A DNA stretch of 64,000 nt from Rhodocollybia butyracea. Lineage: Eukaryota > Basidiomycota > Agaricomycetes > Agaricales > Omphalotaceae. Below are positions 10,755-23,169 of the stretch, one piece after another; the stretch's first letter is position 1, and the number at the start of each line of letters is the position of its first letter. The stretch is taken from positions 97,846 through 161,845 of the forward strand of contig JADNRY010000141.1 in the NCBI GenBank assembly GCA_015501585.1, given 5' to 3'. A program made the position numbers and the translations under genes. The notes beneath the pieces are model-generated. The model saw only the letters and a list, made by a program, of their open reading frames with translations, had not been told where the DNA came from and made no database searches.

Positions 10755-13700
10755 TGATTGCCAAAGTTTGTTCCATTATTCCCTGCTCTTACTATTTTAA
10801 CGGAAACAAGGCTTTGAACTTGAAGCTTTTAGCAGTTCTAGGTATATATGCTCATCGTACTTAGTTGGCTTCTTCGCATGCTAATCACGTATTTCATATG
10901 GAATCATGGATTGCTCTAACATGTTACGAGACCGTTGCCTATTTGAAGCGTCCTCAGGATAAATCTCGCTGGTCAAATGCGCATTTTTCGACTGGCGGCT
11001 AGTAACAGATATTGATGTTACGGCGCCTATTCAAGCTTTATTGCAGCTTATAAAAGTGAAAGTGAAAGAAATCAATGGACCTAGGATTGCGCATCATCCT
11101 GTCAGGTAGTGCTTGTTGTCGTGCCTTGTACTCGTCAGCGGGGATAGTCCTGTGTCCTTCCCAAGTTGATTCTACTCTGCTAACCGTTTGACGTACTGAA
11201 CTTCAAGGCTGAATTTGTACTTGGCCTTAAACAAAGGTTGAACAAAAGTAAATTCATTCGAGGACATGCGAGCCGAGTTCTAGTCAAAAAGAGATACGTG
11301 GGAGGCAGCACCAGAGCTCCAGCGGTGAACCAAGACTCGGATGCTGTCTTCATAAATGAATGACCAGCTAGGTGCGAAAATTGACGTGGAAATCGCTCAG
11401 TGATCGTGTTGGTTTGAGCCAGAGGAGGGTAAGGTCGGCGAGCCTCTGCCTGTACTTCTGCCAGCTCTGTTCATCGAGTTGATGACTTCTTGTTCGAAGC
11501 TTATGATTGTACTCCATTAATTTTCATAAAACTTTTGGGATTACATCCCTAAGGCTCAAATGTGGACGCGAGAGAAAAAACCGCCCTCCCTCATCACCAG
11601 ACGAGACACAACCTCCGAGTCACAACCAGGATTTGATTAATGTATAGAGTTAGGCTAGAAGCGGAAAAAGATTCATAAAGGGCCTAGAACAAATCTTGGC
11701 CAGGGAGGGATACATGAAGTAACGTACAGAATCCCAAGTCCCCGACTCTGACCGAAGGGAAGGGAGGGTCTTGTAGGTGTCAAATGAGTGTTGGATTCTT
11801 CCAAAACCGCCAGATCGGGTATTTCTTTCCCACCTGATGTTGAGCCGCCATGCCGGTTGTTTCAGATGCCCTATCTAATCATGTCATGTGGCAAGTACCA
11901 AATCTGCTATGTCGGGTCATTTAACTGATGATCCGGTATACGGTGGTTGCCACTATCCTGATCCCCGTGCCACGGCCATCGGCTTGATTCCTAGTAAAAC
12001 CTGAGTCTTGGTTTTTCCGCCTTTGTCTAACCCCGTCAACGACGGCCACTGACCTTGAGGATGTCTTCCCTAGAATCAACTTATGCTGCAGTTCGTAACT
12101 CGATACCAGTGTGGCTTCAAATGCCTGAACCTCTTGTAGTCAAATTGAATTTTAAAAAATTAACCACTGCAGTTCTAAATTCAATACCTTCACGTCCGCT
12201 TGATGTTACCACAAAATCAAAGGCAATTAAGAATATTCTGGATGAATTGCCCTCAATTCTGGCCTGTATGCATTGTCTTCCTGTGAAACACATCTATGTT
12301 GTGTGTGCTAAAAGTTAAAACTGTTCTTGTGACATTTGGCACTGAAATTTCGAGAGCAATAATGAAGTCCTTTTCGAGAGAAGTAGTTGAACATGCCAGT
12401 CATCCTTTTCTCCATTTACAATTTCTTCCTTACTTGGTAAACATATTGGATGATATAGAACCTGAGACTATTGACATGCTCAAACTTTTTTTTCAGAATT
12501 CATTACCATGAAAAAGCTTCAGTGTATATTTCAACATCATGGCTTTGGTTCAATGCAGTCATGGAGCCTGAATCAATCAAAGGCATTTCCCTCCAGCTGT
12601 TAGCACCAGCAGTGGGCCAGCGCTATTGTGTGACAGTTACTCAGGCTAATCTGGGCTTGAGGGTTCTGCAATGTGCATAGGGTGATTTTTGCAAATGCTG
12701 TGTGCGACCATGCGGGTGAGGGAGCTGTGAACCTCTATTATCACAACTATAATTGCCAAGTCCAAATATTTTTCATCCACTGGAGATAAGACTCGGAGAT
12801 TAGGTATTCAACTCTGTATACTCTACTAGTAAGTAGTTGACAGTACTGTATACCTTCCACGATAGGTTATGATGCTAGTAAGTTCCAGTGCATGGAACCA
12901 GTAAAAGTGCATTGGGTTAAATAGTGTCTTCCTTCTCAAGTGATACAACCGCCAAGATTGATATTGAGAGGCTGGAAAACTCAGCGTCTGCCTCCAACCA
13001 GTGACCACTGCATGCCCACAGTCTCCCACTTACAGGCAACATGAACTACGTTAGGAAAGCATAACAGAAGAATAAAGTTTTAAGCTTGACCACTTCCGTG
13101 CCAACAGATTGTATCCATACAGAGTATGGTTACCGCATAACTTTTGCCCTGTAACTTTGTACTACTTAGTTGGGATGCAGACGTGGTTTAATTCCAGTTC
13201 ATTGAGAGAACTGAGAGCCCAAATCACTGTTGTATTTCGCCGATCGGATATGATACAACTCCAGCCATACTTACCAATCATTACTCACCCGGTTATTGAT
13301 ACTTCGTATGTACCAGACCACCTTAGTAATATCTACTACTGTACACAGTATATAAGGCCTTCTCTGAGGCCAGTATCTACAGTTATCCAATCTAGTCTCT
13401 TTTGTCTCTCAAGCCTCACAGCTTATTCAGTCCCTACGCCGGATATTTACAACAATCACATCCGGAAACAATCTGGAAAGGTGTTGGGTAGGAATGCACG
13501 TTCTATAATCAGTGTCTGCAAGCCACAAAATCGAACCAATATACTTGGTGATTGCTTGGTGAACTAAAGTATCAAAAGCTGCAACTCCAATCATCTTGTG
13601 CAGAATGAGGATAGCTCTGTTGGAATGACCACGTTCAAGAGTCATGGTCATTGGCGTCACTGAAGATTGTGTGATGAATGAATGAGATTACTTCCAGGTT

Positions 13701-14267
13701 TGTGGGTCGGATTATCAAAAAGTATGAGAGAGCAACTGTGTTCACAAAGTGTAAAGATTTATACAGTTCAATATTGACAGGAGCTTGCAATCCTTTGCAC
13801 ACCAGTAAAAGTGCGTATGGGTTAGGAACAAGCGATGTGATTTTCAGCTTTAACTTGAGTGGGTCATTGAGCAGTGGAGAAGGGTAAAGGCCGACATGCC
13901 ATCATGAGCGACGACATCCCCACGATAATACAACCAACGAGACATACTAGTAAGGATCGGAAAATGATATTAGATCTTCTGTTTTCTTGCCCCAAGTTAT
14001 GTGCCGAGTCTTTCATAGTGAACATCAATAATTGAGCTGATTAATGAAAGCTAACTGTACTTGGTATCAACAAAAAATGGAACAAATATTTAGAATACAT
14101 GGATGAATATATATATGTTTGAGAATTTAACTGCGCTGGGTAGATTATTTGAAGATGGAAGCATTGATCTTTTCCCGCTACTTCCCTTTCCCGTTTGCAA
14201 CGACAATGCACTGATATTGTTGTACTCATCCTGGTTTATTTTCATGTATAGATTCAACCTTGTCTAA
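10755..14267. other. Long gene-poor stretch
   Basis: About 3.5 kb without a supportable gene. Short open frames near 12.05-12.68 kb and 13.1-13.6 kb have no splice continuation, known domain or paralogue in the window. No LTR or clear terminal repeat was seen either. It may contain degraded repeat DNA. Confidence 0.4.
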
Positions 14268-15575
14268 GTTAGTGATGTGCGGGCCAGCCTGGCTCGGAGC
14301 TTTTGAGGCCTCTGAGCCTGGCCCTACTGAGTCCCAGCCCAGCCTGACCTTGGTAAGGGCTCAGGAAGGGCTCAAACCTCAAGCCCAGTGAAAATCGGGG
14401 CATCCCAGGCCAAGCCAAATCAAGCAAAATCAGTAAGGCATTGAGCAAAAATGAGCCAAATTGGATAGAACCTTTCTTATCCATTCAAACTGAGCTCAGG
14501 TCCTTCGAGGTCACTCGATGATACCAATTTCGAAACTGTTAGCTGGTTGAACAGAGCCAAAACAGCTCTTTTCAAGCTGAACTCTCTTGGCTGTCTCAAT
14601 TCTCAAATTCTCAAAGAAGGTCAAGGTCTAACAAAAACTTATGTAAAAGTCATTGAAAGAAGCTCAGCCACTTTGACGCCACGTCACTCACCTCTTTCTT
14701 CCACTCCGCCACGTCGAATCGTTATTCTTCTGCCAAGCTCTCTTTTCTACATCAAAGTGCTCTTTATATATTTCTTCAGGTGGTTAGAAAGAAGAGGGAA
14801 TTGGAAAGGAACTGGTAAGTTTTATCAAATTATCATCTGATACGCTCTTTTAATGCTCTACTTCCAAGGCAAACAATGTTGCAAGTTGGCCCATCTTCTA
14901 ACGCTCATCCAAACATCAACGAGGTGCGTCTCTTCTTGATCTTATTCCAAATCCAAATCCTCATATTTCTTAGATTTGTAACGCGTAATCAATAATCAAT
15001 AATCCTTCACTCAGGATCAGCTAAGAAATGCGATGTGGACCAGGAAGTGGATAGATTGGGAAGGACCAGAGCGCGATTATACAATGTATGTCTTGGTAAG
15101 TTGCTGCACGTTGGGAGTCTGCTTTGTACCTTCAAGTCACTCGGAGTCATAGGGAGGCACATTTCTTCAGAAGGCGTGTTCGAGCACTAGTGGTAGCGTC
15201 GAGTATCTATTATCGTACAGTAGCCCTGTATCGTAGCCAAGATATATATACTTTTTAATTCTTTAATTGAAATATCTAAACGAGCAAAAACGAGCAAAAA
15301 GAGGCACCTAGATCAGCACTAGATGAGCCGCAGTCTGAGCCAAAGTGTTGGCAACTTTCTTGCTCAATTGGGCTCGATATCGGCTAAAATTAGTCCGGAA
15401 TATTGAGCCAGGTTGAGCAAAACCAAGCAACATTGGGGAAATTGGCGGAGGTCGTTTCGCTCGATTTGGCTTGGCCTGGCACGCCCCAATTTTCACTGGG
15501 CCTCAAGGCCAGGGTGAGATCTTTCCGAGTCTTCAGCCAGGGCTTGAGCCGTGGCCTTCAGCACTGCAAATGATT
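14268..15575. repeat. Putative non-autonomous DNA element with long degenerate inverted ends (hAT-like termini)
   Basis: The first ~250 bases (from about 14268) and the last ~270 bases (to about 15570) are inverted copies of one another with many mismatches. For example, CAGTGAAAATCGGGGC at 14390-14405 recurs inverted within GCCCCAATTTTCACTG at 15483-15498, next to inverted copies of GGCCAAGCCAAATC. The tips read TAGTGATGTGCGGGCC on the left and, reversed, CAGTGCTGAAGGCCA on the right; CAGTG-type tips with GGCC-rich sequence are usual for hAT elements. Between the ends I see no transposase, so it would be a MITE-like or deleted copy. No convincing 8-bp target duplication was found, so both borders are approximate. 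Confidence 0.45.
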
Positions 15576-16405
15576 TGGAAGTTGAGAGATTATTGTTGGA
15601 GGTCAGGTAGGACATATTTCCTCCAGTTTTACTAGTCTTAATATGGACAATCATACTGGATATATAACTGACATCAAATCAGCACTGGCCTGGCAGGTTC
15701 CTTGAAGGTAGAAAAGGGAATATTTTGGATGAGCTGCCACGCAGCAGGCTGGCACTTGCGCTGCGAAGCGAGAGACTGTACAAGTTACTAACCGAGTAAA
15801 GTTTGCATGTACTGCAACTAATGATTACAATTGTATCTGTTATGCTTAGTACTCAGTGAAATCATGCTTCCTATAGTAAATGAGGCAAACTTTGCCTGTG
15901 AGTTACTCATGGTGATTTAATCTACATAGTGGCCATTACTAAGTATGTAGAACATGCCTTGATCTTGTAGTCGGGGATTGCTGCGCAGCAGCATTAAGGA
16001 TACAGGTATGTGGCAGTGGTAAAAAGTAAATAACAAAAGCGCTACAAGATGGCCGGATGAATCCTGTAACATGAACGTGTTACTTAAAAGTTTTCATGCA
16101 AGAAGGGTGATTAGTGTGTGCAAAACAAAGCTCCGAAAGCGAAAAGCAATAATCGAAATCTTGGGTGAATAACGGATCCGAGATCCATAGATAGCCGAAC
16201 CAGCTGAAGAGGAAGAACATAAGAGGGCTGGCTGGCTAACCGACGCTGACAAGTAATCCAACATCGAATCGAAGAGTATCAAGTATTAAATGACGATTCA
16301 GTTATAATTACCCGACCTAGAAAATGCTCGAGAATCCAATAGCGCGTATAGGTCGCAATCGGCAGCAAAATGGCATCTCCGAATTTAGAATTGAGAAAGT
16401 TCAGT
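15576..16405. other. Intergenic spacer
   Basis: No gene is supported. The right end holds the 3' UTR region of the minus-strand zinc-finger gene. Confidence 0.45.
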
Positions 16406-18553
16406 TTACATCTTCCAATCCATTTCGGTCTCTACCGGGCGTAACGTCATACGAGGGGCCACAGAAGGACTGTCGGATGATACGGGGGTACCGGTAGTCT
16501 CTTCACCGTCAATGCCGGACGGAGCAGCAGATGGAGCCTCAGCGCCAGCGCCGTTGACGACGTTAGCGGACGTGGAGTGGATAACGTCGACGAGATGAGC
16601 AGTGGGATCGCGAGATTCCGTATCCTGGTCGTTAGATGGAGGATAGGTCAACTCCATATCCAAGTCGGGGTCAAGCGCCATGTTCGACGGATTGGATTCG
16701 GGACCGTGTCCATTCATATCAGCGTTAGCGGTCCCGTTCGTTACGGCGGTGTCTACGCCGCCATGAGAACCTTCCTGCGTTGCGGTTCTGTTCTCGCTCC
16801 CGTTGGTGCTTCTCAACGCGGAGCTCGTGCTCCGCAAACTGGACATGTTGGACTGGAACATGTCGTCCATCCTATCGTTGCTGTACCCGGTATGATTCAA
16901 GGAATGGGTATGGGTATGTGGGCCGTTGGTATCGATAGGATGGGTAACACGACTGGAATCGAACGAATCAGACGAATAGGCTTTCGATAGCGAGAATGAA
17001 GATGGCGGAAGCGATTCGCCAAGGGAATGAAAATGGTGCGTGGAGGAAAGAGAATACGGTCTTTGGACATGCGAAGTTTCGTACATGGGGAATGGAGACA
17101 TGTAAGGCTTTGATGCAGAGGCGGAGTTAAAAGTCGAGGGGTGCGGATAACCCCATTCCGACCCAACGAGCGTCGCGGTGGATGCAATAGAGCCCAGCGA
17201 GGACATGGTAGGCGCATAAGATGATGTGAGGGTATGATGAAGAGGGGCGACAAGTGTTGGAGCGCTGGCTATAGGGTTGGTTCGTAAAGAGAGAAGATTG
17301 GAGACGGCTCGTTCGTCTTCGTCTCTTTCAGAGGCAGCAGACTCGGCTTCGCTCTCGGATTCGTCCTCATCGTTAGAGGACGAGTTTCTACGTTGTTTGC
17401 TCCTGCCTTTTCCTGAGCCAGAACCAGCTGCCTTGGACTTCGGTTTGCCTTTTCCATTTGGAAGAAGGACGACAGGCGCACCAGAAGCAGTCATAGCTGC
17501 GGTAGCTTGAGCCTGTTTATGCACTTTGAGGTGCTGGAGTAAATTATCGTGTCGGTTAAAGTTCTTGTCGCATTCTGGGTATGTGCATTTGAACGCTGAG
17601 AGGGGTAGATTCTGAGATGGTTCCTAAAAGAAGAAAAGCGTAGAACTCACGTTTCTCGTGGGTATGGATACTTCTAATATGTCTCTTTAGATGTTCGCCG
17701 CGGTGAAAACACTTTCCACATCCTTCGACGGAACACACGTAGGAACGCCTGTCTTTCTTGTTGTCAGTGCTGCTCTCCGTGGCGAGAGGAATCATGTCAG
17801 TTCCTGCGTCTGGATCTGTCATCATCTCGATACCAGTCGTGGTCATTACTCGGATGGGAACCCTTCGTCCGCGGCTTTTCTTGGTGAGATTCGGCACCGG
17901 AGTAGGAAGGGTAGCTCGCATGGTGCGCGTAGTACCAATACGCGCAGGGACGTGCGGAGAAGCGCTTGCAGATGCAGAAGGCGTAATTGGCTGTGGCGTA
18001 GATTGGGAAGAAGTAGAGACAGATGTAGATGGCTCGGCGGCCACACCCGGAACCAAAATCTGCGGTGCGGACACAGTAATATGATTTGCGTCTGTCGAAA
18101 GTGTCTCCTCGTAAGTGGCAGCTGCAGATTTTCGCGTTGATCTCTTTCTCGGAGCAGATGTAGTTTTCTGCTTTTTGGCAGGCGACGGAAGCTCAGCGGG
18201 AACTTCATCGTCGGCTGAAAAAGAAGAAGAATCTAGAGCGTTATCATCGCGAATTCTACGTTTTAGAGGCCGTCCCGACAAGGAACGAGTTACCGGTCTT
18301 CGTGGACTCGAGCGTGTGGATATTAATTTGTCGGAAGTGGCTGCGGAATGTATGGATTTTTCTGGATTTTTTCCTGGAGAGTTTCGGGTATCGGGTATCG
18401 TTGTTTCCTTGGATTTATGAGATGAAAATCGGAGATGTAGGTGAATAAAGCATGTTTGCTCACTTTGTCCACAAATACCTCCTTGGTTCCTTCTGGTCTA
18501 GCATCGGGACCACTGGCTAGACTATAATTTTCCTGGGCCATGGATACATCCAT
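16406..18553 (-). CDS. C2H2 zinc-finger transcription factor (Msn2/4-like finger pair)
   Basis: Three minus-strand exons, 18553-18464, 18407-17651 and 17595-16406, give 678 residues. Two adjacent fingers sit in the middle: C255-x4-C260-x12-H273-x4-H278 with helix RGEHLKRH, and C286-x4-C291-x12-H304-x3-H308 with helix RHDNLLQH; intron 2 falls in the linker (HEK|P). These contact residues and the RSIHTHEKPF linker match the Msn2/Msn4 type, which in yeast reads stress elements with a CCCCT core; DNA specificity here is inferred from that. The flanks are long, Ser/Thr/Pro-rich and disordered, with a basic stretch (PAKKQKT...RKRSTRK) that may be a nuclear signal. The start is uncertain: the ATG at 18553 is the first in frame, but an upstream coding exon cannot be excluded, because the frame stays open for about 30 codons upstream. 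Confidence 0.85.
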
Positions 18554-19139
18554 GAGGCCGTTGTAGTACTGCAATACTCTTGAATCCGACTTTTCAATGG
18601 CCAACGCCCCGACAGGGGTGAAGATGAAAGTTGGGTTTTGAGTGGCGAAAAAGATGGTTCAACTTTTTTTGGTTGCTTTCCGTTTGTTCCAGGCGTGAAA
18701 ACTGAGAGCTTTTGAAACGAAAGTGACGAATTAAGTGAAGATGGTGGAAGGAAGGAAAGAGCACGCTATAGGGGTTATTTAATAGGCGATTTCGGGACCA
18801 ATCGTCTTTGTTCTCCCACGATCTTGTTGACGCGTCGGTATCTTGCATCCTTTTTGCCGACTTTCATGCCGATATTCCCTGTGCCGCAATTCTGCCGTCC
18901 ATAAAACGTGGCGAACATAAATTACGGCTGAAGCATTTAACGGTAACCTGGCTTACTTTCTTGTCGTCTATCATTGACGATGAGCTGCGCTGACTGACTA
19001 ACTCCCATGGAAACGCGACGGTCCGACAAGAATCATGTCAATCTAGAACTGGGACTGTGCTCACAAGCTTGATCGAAGTCGATATTATTCTTCCACATAC
19101 ACTCTCCATGAAAACCGAACCTTCGTTCTGATTATCAGA
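18554..19139. other. Promoter region / spacer
   Basis: Likely holds the promoter and leader of the minus-strand zinc-finger gene. No other gene is supported. Confidence 0.4.
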
Positions 19140-19520
19140 AATCCTTTGCTAACGGCCTCGTATGCCATACGAACGTGCTCTCAAGAGCCAGGCTAGATGC
19201 GAAGTCGAGGTCGAGGGCGAGACGTCCGCCATCGAGGACCTTCGCTATCAATCTGAGCCTCTGTTACTTCCTCCAGCTAGTAGGACAAGACGCGTTTGAT
19301 TTTATTTAATCGAATTGCACTTTCCCCAACACCTTCAGCGCACAGGTCCGGACGGACAGGTACTACTTGAGACTCAACTAACCTGGTAACCTGGGTCTGA
19401 CCTTCTCGTCTCTATTTCACGCTGGGATACTCCGCCCCGTAATCAGTGGTTCCAGAACAACGTCGACGCGCGCCGCAGGTCCTCATAAACCTATCCACGT
19501 ACCGCTCTCGCTATTTTCCA
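19140..19520 (+). repeat. Diverged duplicated segment, copy A (upstream of F-box copy 2)
   Basis: Two patches here match, in the same order and orientation, the stretch at about 21990-22260. One is a GAGGTCGAGG-type patch near 19200-19230 (compare 22045-22070). The other runs from CTCAACTAACCTGG at 19373 through CTGGGATACTCC at 19422 (compare 22167 and 22228). Both copies lie upstream of an F-box sequence, so they appear to be part of one segmental duplication. Confidence 0.5.
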
Positions 19521-19891
19521 TGGCGCTCCCCGTTTACGCTTGCGTAAAATGCTTGAATATCGAAACATATTTTCACTGTTGTGTACCGGAGACGCACAGG
19601 GCAGGACGCAATACCGAGAGAAGACCCTATTCGATGAATCTTGACAAACAATTGTTCACTGGCACGTCGTACTAGGTCGAGGTCAACCAGACCGAAATCT
19701 TGAAGTTCTGAAGCTTTGGAGCGGATGAGTCACTTACAGAAGATTCGAATGCCCTCTTAAGTAATACTAAAAAGATTATTTTCAAGTTTGACTGTGGTAC
19801 AACCGGGCGATATCTGTGTTGATGAGTTAGATGCCTTAATAGGGGTGTTCCGCGCGCGCTAAAGATCGTTTGTCTCCTGTCTTTTACCGCC

Positions 19892-21452
19892 ATGTCAACT
19901 TCCAAGGAGCTCGAGTCAGCGGATGTGGTGGTTGAGAATTCATGGTCTGGTGTGTCCGAGTCATCATTCTCCTCGATTATCACTAACCAAAACAGCCCCA
20001 AAACGCCATTCTGCCACAACTGGTGAACGACTCTCCCAGATCCCTGCTGAAATCTATCTCGAATTCATCTCCTATATAAAACCGATTAAAGATGAAGAGG
20101 CGTCTATCTTCTCCTTCTCTGTGAAGCAAAAGTTTTTCAAGCAGCGTAGAAACGACTTGCGGAGTCTGTCGCGCGCGTGTCGTTTCCTGCACACAGCCAT
20201 CGCATCAATCATGTTTGATTCCATCGAATTTCGTTTCAATCCACATGGAGAAGGTCCCGTACCAGATCCCTTCATTTCAGCCTTAAATCAGGAAGGACGC
20301 ACCGCCCATGCACTCGGTTTACATGTCAAATCGTTGACTATCGGAGCCCGCCGTGTTGGGTCCTATCCTCTTGTTTTCTCAAAGCTGCGCCATCTCGAAA
20401 CTGTGAAGTTTGCGGCTGCCCCTCCATTTCCACTTCTTCTTGACCTGAGCCCCAATCTTACCTGTCTTTATATTTACTCTCTTGAAAGCACTCCAGTGGA
20501 CACAGTGGATATGATCCGCAAAGCTGCTTTGCGATTCCGATTGAAAAAGTTTCAGCTTTTTTACACCGGAAGAAACTTGAACCCCTCCGTCATTGAAGCA
20601 TTCGCATTGCTGACCAGGGATGTCACAGTGTTGGCCACCAATGCATGGTCCCTGGTCGAAAAAATTATCTCTTCTGGCATTATTCCGCCTCTTGAGGTTC
20701 TGGATCTTGGCACTGTTCCCACTGAAAAGCTGGGTTTGTTTTGTGATTTTCTTCATCGCCTCTCGGCGTTGAGAACGTTGGTTTTGCGGGATGTTGACGA
20801 CTCAAAAACAGTTCCTCGATTCCCGCTTTCTTGTCTAAAGAATCTCCAGCACCTGGCTTTACCTAGCCTAGTCCATTGGATTCACAACCCTAGTAAACTG
20901 TCCTCTCTGGTGATTCTACTGCACTCACTGCACTGCAGCACACTAATTCCAGACTATTGGCTGAGTTTATCCCGGTACCAGTCTTTGTCTGAGCTGGCTC
21001 TACCCTATGAAATTGCAGTTCAGATTGACTCGGATTCACACTCAGGTACCTCGATGAAGCTCAAGAAGCTTTCTATTGTATTCTCTGTGTGGCCAAATGA
21101 CTTGACTTTTGACAATGTTCGTAACACTACCTGTTCCCTTCGTACACTTTGAAAGAAATTATAGTACCTGGAACCATTGTGTCCAATCTGGGCCTCGAGT
21201 TCAATTAAAGAGCTCCACTGGCAAAACTACCGGGATGATTTGACCACACTGGATGAGTCGGTGGTCACGCATTTCACTACAAAGCAACGTTTTCCGGAGC
21301 TTGACCTCTTGTCATTTGACGGGTACTTTGCTTTTAGAAAGAACGCTCAGGGTATTTGGAGGCGACCCGATGAGAATGTGTTGGAGTATCAATATAATTC
21401 TGTAGAGACGGGAGATCAGAATGTAGGAAGAAAGGAGTTGCTAATGGGCTAA
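19892..21452 (+). CDS. F-box-like protein (copy 2)
   Basis: Three exons, 19892-19949, 19996-21116 and 21165-21452, give 488 residues; introns occupy exactly the positions seen in copy 1 at 3158. The F-box-like part (LSQIPAEIYLEFISYI, then NDLRSLSRACRFLHTAI and MFDSIEF) spans about residues 33-90. The leucine-rich remainder follows copy 1 closely, including LKKFQL, the SLVEKI segment, PPLEVLDL and the C-terminal block ASSSIKELHW. The donor of intron 2 (GTTCGT) is less canonical than the GTTAGT of copy 1, but exon 3 continues the homology without a gap. A role as an SCF adaptor is expected from the family; the target is unknown. Confidence 0.8.
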
Positions 21453-21989
21453 TTCGGTCCAACTTTCATTTGATGTCCTGGCCAGCTTCGAAACTTTTCA
21501 AATTTCGGAGAAGGTGAGCTAATCATGCGGCTCCCTTTAAACTCGCTCGAACCATTTGGCATGACCTTGGTGTGGGTGCGACTTATATTTAATAATGGTC
21601 ATCCCAGCATTTTACATCCAAGTCGGTTACTACTGCTCCTTTGGTCTCAGCACGGTGTACTACCAAGTACAGGTTCAATCCTTCAAGTGTCCGACGATTG
21701 GTGTGTGAGAATATTTAACAAAATATATATACGGTTATGGTAGGCTGGAGCAAGTAAACAGCACTGGAAAAAGGGCTGGGAAACTGGTTGTAAGGACCGC
21801 GGCTGTTATCACCAGTTAGGCTGGCTGCCAACTCCATATAGTAACTCAGTCCCAGAAGCTAGAAGGCCCGCAATTCAACGATGGCAAGAGGTAAGTACAA
21901 TGTCCTTTCAGACCTTTCAGACCTATCCCCTGAGGTCCCAGACTCTCAAGTCAAGCAAGCCCTCTGTGAGATTCAACACTCTGTTATTC
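21453..21989. other. Spacer between F-box copies
   Basis: No gene is supported. A short open frame from an ATG at 21881 runs 79 codons into the duplicated segment; I do not regard it as a gene. Confidence 0.4.
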
Positions 21990-22260
21990 CTTACCCTGAC
22001 CTAGCCGCGGTTAGACAGCGAGGCGACCACTCGAGAACCAGGGCTAGAGGCGAGGTCGAGGTCGAGGACAAGGACGGTAAACGTCTGTATGCTCAACGAC
22101 CACAGGCAAATAACAAGTAAAGTCCAACAAAGACCTGCGTTATCAAGCTGTGGGCCGTGACTTCTACTCAACTAACCTGGATCCAACCATATCCGACCTC
22201 GTCGCTCCTCGCCTCTATATCGTTCTGGGATACTCCATTTGGCAACCAGAACTATATGTC
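21990..22260 (+). repeat. Diverged duplicated segment, copy B (upstream of the F-box relic)
   Basis: Counterpart of the 19140-19520 segment, shorter through deletions. The shared blocks occur in the same order and the block lies directly upstream of the F-box relic. Confidence 0.5.
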
Positions 22261-22286
22261 TGATCCCAATACAGCGTCAATCGTTT

Positions 22287-22720
22287 CCTGTACACAGCCA
22301 TCTGACCAATCCTGTTTGAATCTATCGAATTTCGCTTTGACCACATGGCAAGCATCTCCTCAAAAAATCCTTAACAATGCCTGCATTGCAGTCTTACAAC
22401 TTGGTTTACATGTCAGTCGTTTACTATCAGAGACCGTGTTTGGTCCTATCCTACTGTTTTCTCAAAACGACGCCATCGCGAAACTTTCACGTTTTCGCGT
22501 ATCTCCAATCCCATTTCTTTTTCACTTTTTGACCTACCTGTATTATGATCTACTCCGATATTGGTAGCATTCCAGTGGACAAAGCTGCGTCGCGATCTCA
22601 ATCCGTCTGGACCTCTCGAAGGCTGTTGCCAAGCTGGATTTGCTATTTGATTTTCTTCATCTCCTTCCCGCGTCGAAAAAAATTGGCTGTGCAGGATGTT
22701 CAAGGATGTTCAGCAATCCA
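22287..22720 (+). pseudogene. Relic of a third F-box-like gene
   Basis: Short homologous blocks appear in the order found in copies 1 and 2 but in shifting frames. The first reads FLYTAI-stop-PILFESIEFRF at about 22289-22345. Next comes an FSKRRHRE block at 22458-22480, matching FSKLRHLE, and then LDLLFDFLHLLPASKK at about 22630-22680, matching LFDFLRLLPALKS of copy 1. Stops, frameshifts and large deletions separate them, and the N-terminal exon and C-terminal exon are absent. It is a dead tandem duplicate. Confidence 0.7.
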
Positions 22721-23169
22721 AATTTTCTCTTTCGTTCTGAGCCTTTATAGCGGCGGATTCTTCTTCCTCGAAAGTTGAAGAAACAAATGGAACGAGTGAA
22801 GCTATATCTGCAGGCTCTTTCGAGAGCTCTGCAGTAACCAAAGCATATTTATTTTGACGAGGACATATGGTACGAAGTCCAATTTCTCGGACCGGCATCA
22901 AAGAGAGCGATTTTTTATCACTGAGTTGCGAGAGGTTGCGAGAACTGAACAGAGCCGAACAGAGCCCTGGGCCCACACGCTGGGGTAACTGGGGTAGTTG
23001 GAGTATTTCCATGATGCACTCGGAGCTCGGAGAGCTCGGAGTCGAAGGTTGAAATTTATTAAAAAAACTTGGAGATGGAAATGTTTCAGTCGTACTGCCG
23101 GTTCAGTCCACCCAGCTTACCGGTCAATCTTCATCTCTTGCAACATTACTCTGGATACAACTCTCACAA
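22721..23169. other. Spacer, one doubtful minus-strand ORF
   Basis: A 100-codon minus-strand frame (23012-22710, true ATG) covers most of this stretch but overlaps the F-box relic and shows no domain or homologue in the window. The plus strand near 23040 likely holds the promoter of the secreted-protein gene. Confidence 0.35.

Noticed and set aside
12055..12680. Three overlapping plus-strand ORFs that could form a gene
   Set aside because: I could not find GT-AG joins giving a continuous product, and none of the peptides resembles a known family.
16577..18140. Several plus-strand ORFs over the zinc-finger gene
   Set aside because: Antisense shadows of a GC-rich, Ser-rich coding region with clear minus-strand exon structure.
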